A stretch of 6,204 nucleotides of DNA from Mucilaginibacter sp. (GCA_025934475.1 JAICXZ010000207.1:1-6204); one strand, 5' to 3'. Shown: positions 1 through 5,886, counted from the stretch's first letter. Notes: a model not told the origin generated them from the letters alone. A program made the numbers and translations.

Positions 1-1694
1 CTGAAATTTTAGCAGAGGCCAATGAGGTATCACGACAACTGGCAAACAACGCCATCGCGCTGACCGGTATTGTTGTGAATAAAGCGCCGTTATCCTTGCG
101 AAAGACCTTAGTGAATGACTTAAAGAGCAGGTTTGAGTGTTATACAAGTGTTATTCCAGCGATAAAGGAATTGAACGATCCGGTCCTCTATGAAGTTCTC
201 TACGCTGTTAATGGCAAGCTTATCAATGACGAATCGGACCTATTTCAACCGGTTACAGAAATAGTTGTTAAAGCGGCTTATGAAACCGGTTTTCTGAAGA
301 GATTACAAGCAAACAGCCTGCTGATTACCTCTACCGGCCGTGCCGATCTTATCGCGATGGGGCTATTATCAAGACAGTCTTCTGATTTCGCCCACCTGGC
401 CGGCATTGTACTTTCGGCCGAAAAAAAGCTTGATTTCCGGATAATGAACATGATCCGGAAATCGGACCTGCCGATAATTCTTTCGAACGAAAATATCGTC
501 GACATTGTAAGAGCAATCGATCATATAAAATCGCGGGTCTCTTTTGAAAAACAACACAAAATAATGCTCGCTGTAAAAACCTTCGACAAGTTTGTAAACC
601 TGGCTATTCTCACCCAAAAAATAAAAAACGTTCATACACAAGAAATTACCTCACACATGTTCCAATACCAGCTGATACAGCGGGCCAGGAAATTCAAAGC
701 CCGAATAGTGATGCCGGAGGGTGAAGATGAACGAATACTAAAAGCTGCCGCACGTATAATTTCTTTGGGATTAGGCGAGATTACATTGATGGGCGATGTT
801 CAAAAAATTGCAGCTCTTATTAAAACAAAGCAGATCGGATTAGATATTGACAAGCTAATAATTGTGGATCCCGTAAATGATAAAGAATTCGAAAACTATT
901 CAGCAAAACTTTACGAATTGCGTAAAAATACCGGTTTATCGTACGACAACGCATCCGTTTTAATGACCGATCCGTCATATTTCGGTGCAATGATGGTTTA
1001 TACCGGGCGGGCAGATGCAATGGTTTCGGGTGCTGTTTATACCACCAGGCAAACGGTTAAACCAGCACTGGAATTCATTAAAGCAAAAAATGGCAGTCAG
1101 CTGGTATCTTCCGTCTTTTTCATGTGTCTGCCCCAGCGCGTCGTAATATTTGGCGATTGCGCGATCAACCCAAATCCAACTACCGAACAGTTAGCTGAAA
1201 TAGCGATCTCGTCTGCAGAAACTGCTCAGCTTTTTGGCATCACGCCTAAAATAGCTATGATATCTTACTCCTCTGGCAAATCGGGTGTCGGAAGCGAGGT
1301 GGAAAAAGTTCGGCGTGCCACAGAGATGGTAAGAAACATACGACACGACCTGGATATTGAGGGCCCGATCCAATACGATGCTGCAGTCAACCCCGTAATT
1401 GCCAGGGCCAAGTTACCCGGCTCAAAAGTTGCCGGCCATGCCAATATTCTCATATTCCCGAATTTGAACACCGGCAATGCTATCTACAAGGCTGTTCAGC
1501 AGGAAACCGGCGCCATGGCAATAGGTCCTATCCTCCAAAATCTTAAAAAACCGGTAAATGATCTCAGCCGAGGTGCTACTGTCGACGATATATTTAATAC
1601 CATACTGATAACACTGATACAATGCGCTGACAATGCTTCAGCACCCGACCAGCTTCTCAAGACAGCTGATAATTTAGCCAACCTAATAGCTTAA
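1..1694 (+). CDS. pta: Phosphate acetyltransferase, long form, 5'-truncated by window edge
   Basis: Transfers acetyl between CoA and phosphate (acetyl-CoA + Pi <-> acetyl phosphate + CoA) in the cytoplasm; works with acetate kinase. The frame is open to the left edge (first full codon at base 3, 563 residues visible); E. coli Pta has about 714, so roughly 140 residues are missing. A GTG at 75 is only an internal codon: TGIVVNK around it (residues 21-27) fits the end of the N-terminal P-loop/BioD-like domain. Next comes the DRTGG-type domain (LLITSTGRADL, near 106), then the catalytic PTA domain from about 219 to 555. That domain has EGEDERILKAA (239), GRADAMVSGA (335), SYSSGKSGVGSEVEKV (421) and PVNDLSRGATVDD (517). 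S522, R523 and D529 correspond to catalytic/CoA-site residues Ser309, Arg310 and Asp316 of Methanosarcina Pta (alignment from memory). It ends in TAA. It converges on ackA instead of sharing its operon. Identification is very secure. Confidence 0.97.
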   Translation, partial: EILAEANEVSRQLANNAIALTGIVVNKAPLSLRKTLVNDLKSRFECYTSVIPAIKELNDPVLYEVLYAVNGKLINDESDLFQPVTEIVVKAAYETGFLKRLQANSLLITSTGRADLIAMGLLSRQSSDFAHLAGIVLSAEKKLDFRIMNMIRKSDLPIILSNENIVDIVRAIDHIKSRVSFEKQHKIMLAVKTFDKFVNLAILTQKIKNVHTQEITSHMFQYQLIQRARKFKARIVMPEGEDERILKAAARIISLGLGEITLMGDVQKIAALIKTKQIGLDIDKLIIVDPVNDKEFENYSAKLYELRKNTGLSYDNASVLMTDPSYFGAMMVYTGRADAMVSGAVYTTRQTVKPALEFIKAKNGSQLVSSVFFMCLPQRVVIFGDCAINPNPTTEQLAEIAISSAETAQLFGITPKIAMISYSSGKSGVGSEVEKVRRATEMVRNIRHDLDIEGPIQYDAAVNPVIARAKLPGSKVAGHANILIFPNLNTGNAIYKAVQQETGAMAIGPILQNLKKPVNDLSRGATVDDIFNTILITLIQCADNASAPDQLLKTADNLANLIA

Positions 1695-1716
1695 ACCCGG
1701 AGCTTTTACAGGAATT

Positions 1717-1751
1717 GAAAGCAAAGTCCGGAAGTACTTGCGACAGCTTTC
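1717..1751. other. Weak hairpin in the pta/ackA convergent spacer
   Basis: The 106-base spacer between two convergent genes should hold terminators. The best structure seen is GAAAGC (1717-1722) pairing with GCTTTC (1746-1751), with AAGT/ACTT nested inside. A small palindrome, ATTGCTGCAAT, lies at 1781-1791. Neither is followed by a clear T tract in either direction, so a Rho-independent terminator is not demonstrated. Confidence 0.25.
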
Positions 1752-1800
1752 ATCAAATGGATTAACAAAATTTATAATTTATTGCTGCAATGTCACTCAT

Positions 1801-3021
1801 TTAGTCCAAATCGATATTTTCAAATTCCTGGTATCGTTGTTTACTGTGGGTGATACGCCGTGCATGTTTCACAATCATCAATTCCTCATTGGTAGGAATC
1901 GCCATCACTTCTACTTTGCTGCGCTTTGATGAAATCGAGGCTTCATTTTGCTGATTCAATTTGTGCTCAACATCGACTCCAAGGAAGCCGAGCTTGTGGC
2001 AAATCCGTTCCCTTATTTCGGCCGAGTTTTCACCTATTCCTCCAGTAAATACCAGTACATCCAATCCACCCATAGCCGCAGCCAGCGCCCCTAAGTGTTT
2101 GCGGGCCTGGTAGCAAAACAAGGCTATTGCCTCTGCGGCTTTTTTGTTATGATGTTCTTCTTTAAGCAACTCCACAATATTGCCCGTACCTGCTATAGCC
2201 TTTAATCCGGCATGCCTGCTTAGCAATTCGTCCACATCTGACACACTCGCATGGGTCCTTTTTAGCAGGAATAAAACTGCGCCCGGATCAAGATCGCCAG
2301 ACCGTGTACCCATTACCAATCCTCCCATCGGACTAACTCCCATGGTTGTCTCAACACTCTTACCGTGCTCTACCGCAACCATGCTCGATCCGCTGCCAAG
2401 GTGCGCAATAATGATCTTTTTCTTATTAATATTGCGATCTTTTGCCCGAAGCTGTGACATAACATATTCAAATGATAAGCCATGAAAACCGTATCTTACC
2501 AAGCCCTCTTTCTGATAATTCTCAGGCAACGGATAACATTTGGCGCACCAGGGCATGTCATGATGAAATGCGGTGTCATAACATACTACCTGTGGGATAT
2601 CTTTGAAGGTATCGTGAAATAGTTGTATGGTACTGATCTCTTCCGACAAATGATTAGGAGCCAGATAAATGTAATTATGCAGTTCGCTTATAAGTTCCGG
2701 AGTTATTAGTTCAGCATCCCGCTTGTCCGGTCCGCCAAATACCATGCGGTGACCTATCGACTCGAGCGGATATTTTGCGATCCTGTCACGCATCCATACC
2801 GCCAGTTCGCGGGCGGCCCCATTATGGTTGTTGTAATACTCATCCCGGTTTTCCACCAGCTTACCATCCTTGCCGACGATCTTAAAGGTGCCCTGCGGCA
2901 TGTCGATATCGGTAATGGAACCTGATAGCTCGCGTTCGCACGACTGACTATGATATAAACCAAATTTAAGGCTTGACGATCCACAATTTATTGCCAGGAT
3001 ATACTTGTCATGATTTTGCAT
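1801..3021 (-). CDS. ackA: Acetate kinase, divergent subfamily
   Basis: Converts acetyl phosphate + ADP to acetate + ATP; cytoplasmic ASKHA-fold kinase. The 406 residues match the family length. Signature blocks are INCGSSSLKF (11-20), IGHRMVFGG (89-97), CYDTAFHHDMP (147-157), RYGFHGLS (176-183), AHLGSGSS (206-213), GLVMGTRSGDLDPG (234-247), FTGGIGENSAEIR (325-337) and PTNEELMI (376-383). Active-site residues are kept: N12, R92, D149, H180, R240 and the EE at 379-380. Several usually invariant neighbours differ: HGG is FGG, HNP after LAP is HLS, GTSH is GLSF, HLGNG is HLGSG, and PLEGL is PMGGL. It is therefore a divergent acetate/propionate-family kinase, probably active; propionate or butyrate as alternative substrates cannot be excluded. 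The start is ATG at 3021, with no strong SD. It faces pta tail to tail. The 124-base upstream spacer carries a candidate promoter and a conserved element, implying its own control. Confidence 0.95.
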   Translation of the reverse strand: MQNHDKYILAINCGSSSLKFGLYHSQSCERELSGSITDIDMPQGTFKIVGKDGKLVENRDEYYNNHNGAARELAVWMRDRIAKYPLESIGHRMVFGGPDKRDAELITPELISELHNYIYLAPNHLSEEISTIQLFHDTFKDIPQVVCYDTAFHHDMPWCAKCYPLPENYQKEGLVRYGFHGLSFEYVMSQLRAKDRNINKKKIIIAHLGSGSSMVAVEHGKSVETTMGVSPMGGLVMGTRSGDLDPGAVLFLLKRTHASVSDVDELLSRHAGLKAIAGTGNIVELLKEEHHNKKAAEAIALFCYQARKHLGALAAAMGGLDVLVFTGGIGENSAEIRERICHKLGFLGVDVEHKLNQQNEASISSKRSKVEVMAIPTNEELMIVKHARRITHSKQRYQEFENIDLD

Positions 3022-3023
3022 TG

Positions 3024-3130
3024 TTTTAACAGAATTTGCCTGTTCCTCAATACAAAGGTCATTTTATCACAGCTATCACCTAATGATTCCGCACACTGTA
3101 AAAAGTGCATGTTGTCACTTTCTGTTAAAA
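3024..3130. repeat. 11-base perfect inverted repeat inside the ackA upstream region
   Basis: TTTTAACAGAA at 3024-3034 is the exact reverse complement of TTCTGTTAAAA at 3120-3130, with 85 bases between. The left arm sits two bases before the ackA start codon. The right arm is the tail of the element shared with the response-regulator region. There are no flanking target duplications, so a transposable element is unlikely; paired regulator sites or chance in AT-rich DNA are the alternatives. Confidence 0.5.
3053..3083 (-). promoter_or_regulatory. Candidate ackA promoter with GTGATA direct repeat in the spacer
   Basis: On the minus strand TTAG (3083-3080), exactly 19 bases, then GACCTTTG (3060-3053) approximates the Bacteroidota TTTG-N19-TAnnTTTG promoter (one mismatch in each box). 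Transcription would begin near 3046, about 25 bases before the ATG. The spacer contains GTGATA twice, at 3079-3074 and 3070-3065 (9-base period), which could be a regulator site. The match is imperfect, so this is tentative. Confidence 0.35.
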
Positions 3131-3145
3131 TACCCTGCTGGCTAA
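3120..3145 (-). promoter_or_regulatory. Conserved upstream element, ackA copy
   Basis: Read in the ackA direction, this is TTAGCCAGCAGG followed directly by GTATTTTAACAGAA. It aligns with 5842-5869 upstream of the response regulator: 23 of 26 columns identical, with a 2-base insertion in the other copy. It starts immediately after the protease stop codon, so it lies wholly in non-coding DNA. The TGTTAAAATAC end is 101 bases before the ackA ATG. It is probably a regulator-binding site or upstream promoter element; the factor is unknown. Confidence 0.5.
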
Positions 3146-3979
3146 CTAACGTTTTCCGAGTTCATTAAATAACGCTATTACAACTTCGGCCCTGATCACA
3201 CTTGCCCTATGTTTTAAGCGATTGCCGCCGAATATTAAACCACCAAACACCAGTTCGCTATGTACACCGCCTATTGTATTCCCGGCTAAAAAATATACCG
3301 GCGCGCCCGAGTCACCGGGTCCCAGGTCATTATTATAATATCCAACTTCATAAATAAACGGCGAGCATGAGTATTCGTCCCAATCTGGTATAAAGGCGAC
3401 CGCTTTCTTATATCCTGATCTAAAAATCTGCCTTGAGCGAAGTTCGTCATCATTAAATACAAAACCGAAGGCAAACATAGCTTTAGGAATTCTGGTTATG
3501 GGCCTATAATTCGATATAAGAGAATCCAGCCTATAAATTTTACAGTTTGAAGGTATGTTTACCGAAAGGAAATATATATCCGGAAGTTCCGGATCCGCGT
3601 GCGAGTATTTGATTTTGCTGATATCTATTGCCAAAGCTGTGTCGCGCAATCCTTCTTTTAAAGCTACCTTAACAAAAAGCGTATCGGGATACGAGGTCTT
3701 TTTAAAAGATTCAAAAAGCCAGCCGTTAATCACATGGCATGCCGTCACCAAATAAACGCGTTCATTTTTTCCCACAAAAAAGCCGGTTGCCTGAACGCTA
3801 TTTCCGGAAGATGCATGCCCGTATATCAAATAACTGTATTTTGGCAATTGGGATGTATCTGTCTGGTTATTTTGCCCATGAAGTGCAGCCCCATTAATCA
3901 GAACAATTAACGCAGCACATAGTAACCTGGTTAACGTTTCCTTCGTCATCAACATCAAGGTTAAGCGATTGGGACGCAA
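3146..3979 (-). CDS. Secreted trypsin-like serine protease
   Basis: Predicted chymotrypsin-fold (S1-like) endopeptidase, exported to the periplasm or beyond; the substrate is unknown. The 277-residue product begins with a basic stretch and a hydrophobic segment (about 18-36, ending ALHGQ), consistent with a signal peptide. The catalytic triad is visible: H82 in VTACHV, D134 in LPDIYFLSV and S224 in GPGDSGAPV. No PDZ domain or other extension is present, so it is not a DegP/HtrA protein. The start is uncertain: TTG at 3979 has an AGAAGG six bases upstream, directly after the stop of the preceding gene, whereas in-frame ATGs at 3955 and 3949 lack an SD but also leave an intact signal peptide. 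It lies 11 bases downstream of the YdaT-like gene and 124 upstream of ackA, so it is probably the last gene of the minus-strand transcript. The protease fold is secure; the role is unknown. Confidence 0.85.
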   Translation of the reverse strand: MRPNRLTLMLMTKETLTRLLCAALIVLINGAALHGQNNQTDTSQLPKYSYLIYGHASSGNSVQATGFFVGKNERVYLVTACHVINGWLFESFKKTSYPDTLFVKVALKEGLRDTALAIDISKIKYSHADPELPDIYFLSVNIPSNCKIYRLDSLISNYRPITRIPKAMFAFGFVFNDDELRSRQIFRSGYKKAVAFIPDWDEYSCSPFIYEVGYYNNDLGPGDSGAPVYFLAGNTIGGVHSELVFGGLIFGGNRLKHRASVIRAEVVIALFNELGKR

Positions 3980-3985
3980 TTAGTA

Positions 3986-3991
3986 CCTTCT
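3986..3991 (-). promoter_or_regulatory. Ribosome binding site favouring a TTG start for the protease
   Basis: AGAAGG begins at the last base of the upstream gene's TGA stop and is followed by TACTAA and then TTG at 3979. The six-base spacing is suitable for initiation and would couple the two genes. The in-frame ATG alternatives at 3955 and 3949 have no such sequence. Confidence 0.45.
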
Positions 3992-4179
3992 CATAACAAT
4001 GGCCTGGTATAATAATGTCTTCTTATCCACTCTTTGGCATTTTTAATACCGGTGGCAATGGCTATGCCTTCATCCACATCTCTTTCAAGTAAGGCGTTGG
4101 CTATCTCAATAGCCTTTTTGCGCGTTCTGGCCGGCAGATTATTCATCGACACCGGGTAGTCTTTGTTGGTCCAGGGCAT
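3991..4179 (-). CDS. Small conserved YdaT-N-like protein
   Basis: A 62-residue basic, helical protein without signal peptide or membrane segment. The pattern MPW-x4-DYP-x-SM-x-NLPAR-x-RKKAIEIANALLE (1-32), EG-x-AIATG (37-44) and AKEW (48-51) resembles the N-terminal segment of Bacillus subtilis YdaT, a general stress protein. From memory, YdaT continues into a C-terminal DUF2188 domain that is absent here. Short homologues appear common in Bacteroidota, which would make this a complete gene and not a fragment. Biochemical function is unknown; a stress role is inferred only from that resemblance. The start is ATG at 4179, with no SD. It lies 64 bases after the CheB-like gene and 11 before the protease, suggesting co-transcription. 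Confidence 0.75.
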   Translation of the reverse strand: MPWTNKDYPVSMNNLPARTRKKAIEIANALLERDVDEGIAIATGIKNAKEWIRRHYYTRPLL

Positions 4180-4243
4180 ATCGATTTTAATTTGGTCTGC
4201 AATTCAAGATATCGCCGCTCTTTGATCATAAAATCGAACTCAA

Positions 4244-4858
4244 TCAAGCTGATTTTCTTTTGAGTGAGGGCTGTTTTACTAATTTGCTAAGGTGACTAGC
4301 AACATATTGCATAATTACTTCTGGCATTTGTCCTGGCAATAGAATATGGTCGGCAGTGCCGGAATTAATAACATTCAGCGGCATAGTATGGGCTTCGCTG
4401 GAGGACGGGTCCTGCACTAATACCGCCCCACCCGCTTTTTTTACACTCATCGCTCCCTTTACTCCATTACTGCCTCCCCCTGATAAAATAATGACGATAG
4501 ATCTCTCTTTGAAATCTGCAGCTAGCGACTCCATAAAAATATCGATCGCGCAATTACGCTTGCCAATTCGCGCCTCCAAATAAAGTATGCCGCGCTCTAT
4601 CGTCATGTAATGTCCGGGAGGCAAGAGATACACCTTGTTACTCTCGACAGGCATGTTGTTTGCCGCTTCTATCACTTCGAGTTTCGAATGCTTTTGCAAA
4701 ATTTCCCGCAACAAGCTACGAGCATCAGCCGGTATGTGCCGAAGTATGACATAACTTACTTTATCAATAAGCGTGTTATCAAAAAATGTTAGCAACGGAC
4801 TCAATGAGCCCGCCGAACCTCCGATGGCGATGATATATACGAGCTTTGACTTGTCCAT
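4244..4858 (-). CDS. Stand-alone CheB-type methylesterase domain with Asp-to-Asn change
   Basis: CheB-family protein (204 residues) comprising only the methylesterase domain: no N-terminal receiver and no CheR partner in view. CheB removes methyl groups from, or deamidates, chemoreceptor glutamates. The sequence is closest in style to the CheB part of CheB/CheR-PAS fusion proteins. Visible motifs are AIGGSAGSLSPL (11-22, catalytic Ser at 15), LRHIPAD (39-45, catalytic His at 41), VYLLPPGHYM (76-85), IDIFMESLA (105-113) and ILSGGGSNGVKG (124-135). In classical CheB the triad Asp (Asp286 of Salmonella) lies in the equivalent of the last motif (GMGNDG); here that position is N131 (codon AAT at 4468-4466). 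Activity may be reduced, or the protein may bind without turning over. Start is ATG at 4858, no SD, 32 bases after the DUF6515 stop. No chemotaxis genes are present, so the partner is unknown. Confidence 0.85.
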   Translation of the reverse strand: MDKSKLVYIIAIGGSAGSLSPLLTFFDNTLIDKVSYVILRHIPADARSLLREILQKHSKLEVIEAANNMPVESNKVYLLPPGHYMTIERGILYLEARIGKRNCAIDIFMESLAADFKERSIVIILSGGGSNGVKGAMSVKKAGGAVLVQDPSSSEAHTMPLNVINSGTADHILLPGQMPEVIMQYVASHLSKLVKQPSLKRKSA

Positions 4859-4890
4859 AGCATGATTTGTTTGATATTCAAAATAACTTA

Positions 4891-5622
4891 CTAATCACCG
4901 TCCGGCTCTGCCGCCGGGATGCTTACTATTCGGTATGCTTTTTTATTGCCGGCGTCAGTGAACGAAATGTAATAAACGTCGTCAGGTGATACAAAATAGA
5001 TTTTGTCATTAAGGTATATCTTGCGGCAGCCATCCGGCAATTGACTGACAACATCGCCAACTTTTAAAGCTGGAGTAGTGTCGTTCACCCGTGCATCAGC
5101 CGTGTTTAGTACACCATCTTTTCCGGCGACGATGTATATTTTTTTGCCTTTGTCATTAGTTCCTTCTTTGTAGTACACACCACCGAACTCGTAATACTGC
5201 TCATTATCAATCAGGATGGATTGCGCACCGTCGGGCAAATTAGGCACTGCTGCGCCAACCGGTGGTGTAGTTACCACGTATCCCGTATTATTTGGCCTGT
5301 AAAAAATACCGCCGTAATAGTAATACTGATCGGGCCCCCAGTAAAAATTATAGAATCCGAAAGGCAGAACTGGTATAAAAAAACCGATGTGCGGATAACC
5401 GAAGTATCCCCTGTAAAAACCGCCCCGGAATCCATAATTGCCATGAAAACCGCCGCGGAAACCTGAGCTTCCATGGTAGCCGCCATGCGGGACGGCCCCG
5501 GCATGCGTCCGCCCGCTACCGTGGACCGCCCCTCGCTGTGCGTCGGCGGTTGAACATAAATTTGTTAAAATAAATCCGGTCAACACCGGTATAATGATCT
5601 GTTTAATTAACGCTTTCATCAT
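4891..5622 (-). CDS. Secreted Gly/Tyr-rich DUF6515-family protein
   Basis: Exported protein of unknown function (243 residues). A signal peptide runs from about 1 to 28 (hydrophobic IIIPVLTGFILTNL, cleavage likely after ADA); the Cys at 23 is not in a lipobox. A Gly/His/Phe/Tyr-rich low-complexity region (29-110) contains two copies of a ten-residue unit, GFRGGFHGNY and GFRGGFYRGY (54-73). Then comes a YYYYGGIFYRP motif typical of DUF6515, and two similar modules: VGAAVPNLPDG...YYEFGGVYYKEG (122-154) and VGDVVSQLPDG...VYYISFTDAG (188-225), which look like an internal duplication. Such proteins are probably periplasmic or surface-associated, but no activity is known. ATG codons at 5622 and 5619 are both possible; AGGAGA lies four or seven bases upstream respectively, favouring the second. 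It is probably the first gene of the minus-strand transcript, behind a good Bacteroidota promoter. Confidence 0.85.
   Translation of the reverse strand: MMKALIKQIIIPVLTGFILTNLCSTADAQRGAVHGSGRTHAGAVPHGGYHGSSGFRGGFHGNYGFRGGFYRGYFGYPHIGFFIPVLPFGFYNFYWGPDQYYYYGGIFYRPNNTGYVVTTPPVGAAVPNLPDGAQSILIDNEQYYEFGGVYYKEGTNDKGKKIYIVAGKDGVLNTADARVNDTTPALKVGDVVSQLPDGCRKIYLNDKIYFVSPDDVYYISFTDAGNKKAYRIVSIPAAEPDGD
5404..5463 (-). repeat. Two 30-base tandem repeats within the DUF6515 gene
   Basis: Two adjacent 30-base units encode GFRGGFHGNY and GFRGGFYRGY. The DNA is also similar: AAAACCGCCCCGGAA at 5416-5430 and AAAACCGCCGCGGAA at 5446-5460 on the plus strand differ at one base. This suggests a recent in-frame duplication by slippage, and such a repeat might vary in copy number between strains. 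Confidence 0.75.
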
Positions 5623-5626
5623 TCAA

Positions 5627-5632
5627 TCTCCT
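5627..5632 (-). promoter_or_regulatory. Shine-Dalgarno site of the DUF6515 gene
   Basis: AGGAGA on the minus strand lies four bases before the ATG at 5622 and seven before the adjacent in-frame ATG at 5619. The spacing favours initiation at 5619, which would remove one methionine from the protein. Confidence 0.7.
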
Positions 5633-5638
5633 GTAAAT

Positions 5639-5650
5639 CTTGTAAACAAG
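5639..5650. promoter_or_regulatory. Palindrome CTTGTAAACAAG in the DUF6515 leader
   Basis: Five-base perfect arms (CTTGT/ACAAG) around AA, placed between the proposed transcription start near 5655 and the ribosome binding site. It could be a repressor operator. The two-base centre makes a stable RNA hairpin less likely. Confidence 0.35.
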
Positions 5651-5661
5651 CTTTATAGTGT

Positions 5662-5692
5662 CAAAATTATCCTGCATACGCATGCCATAAAA
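5662..5692 (-). promoter_or_regulatory. Bacteroidota-type promoter for the DUF6515 gene
   Basis: TAATTTTG (5669-5662, minus strand) matches the TAnnTTTG -7 box exactly. TTTT (5692-5689) lies 19 bases upstream, where TTTG is expected for the -33 box (three of four). Transcription would start near 5655, giving a leader of about 33 bases with the AGGAGA site. This is the best promoter in the window. Confidence 0.6.
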
Positions 5693-5841
5693 TGATGTGC
5701 CTCAAATGATAAAATGAGGGTGGTCACAAAAGAATGACATAAAAGGCATCGATTGATGAATCAGTTTGCATAAAGCCACTGCGGTGTCTTCCGGTTAAGT
5801 CTATTAGATTTTCCCTGGAAACATTAAATTGTGGTTAAATT

Positions 5842-5869
5842 TTAACTAGCAGGTTGTATTTTAACAAAA
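5842..5869 (+). promoter_or_regulatory. Conserved upstream element, response-regulator copy
   Basis: Read toward the response regulator, this is TTAACTAGCAGG, then TT, then GTATTTTAACAAAA. It aligns with 3145-3120 upstream of ackA at 23 of 26 columns. Its GTATTTTAACA block ends 109 bases before the ATG, close to the 101 bases at ackA, and the orientation is the same. The palindrome GTTAAATTTTAAC (5834-5846) overlaps its left end. It is a candidate binding site for an unidentified regulator. Confidence 0.5.
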
Positions 5870-5886
5870 TATTACTCAAATTAGAA

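Noticed and set aside
75..77. GTG as start codon of pta
   Set aside because: The same frame is open to the left edge and encodes sequence expected of the N-terminal P-loop domain (TGIVVNK spans the codon), so this is an internal valine.
1762..1771. TTAACAAAAT matching part of the conserved element region (5862-5871)
   Set aside because: Only this AT-rich stretch matches, the AGCAGG block is missing, and it lies between convergent genes where no promoter is expected.
1738..1929. 63-codon plus-strand open frame after pta
   Set aside because: It overlaps the conserved C-terminus of ackA and has no SD or family resemblance.
2180..2485. 101-codon plus-strand open frame
   Set aside because: It lies wholly inside ackA on the other strand, over its most conserved motifs, and shows no recognisable domain.
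3024..3130. MITE or small transposable element with 11-base terminal repeats
   Set aside because: No target-site duplication flanks it, the ends coincide with regulatory sequence, and there is no second copy in the window.
5659..5664. TTGACA as a sigma70 -35 box for the DUF6515 gene
   Set aside because: The matching -10 position would put the transcription start on or inside the AGGAGA ribosome binding site; the overlapping TAATTTTG box fits better as a Bacteroidota -7 element.
5754..5763. TGATgaATCA as an FNR-type box
   Set aside because: FNR sites need four bases between TTGAT and ATCAA; here only two separate the half-sites and one outer base does not match.
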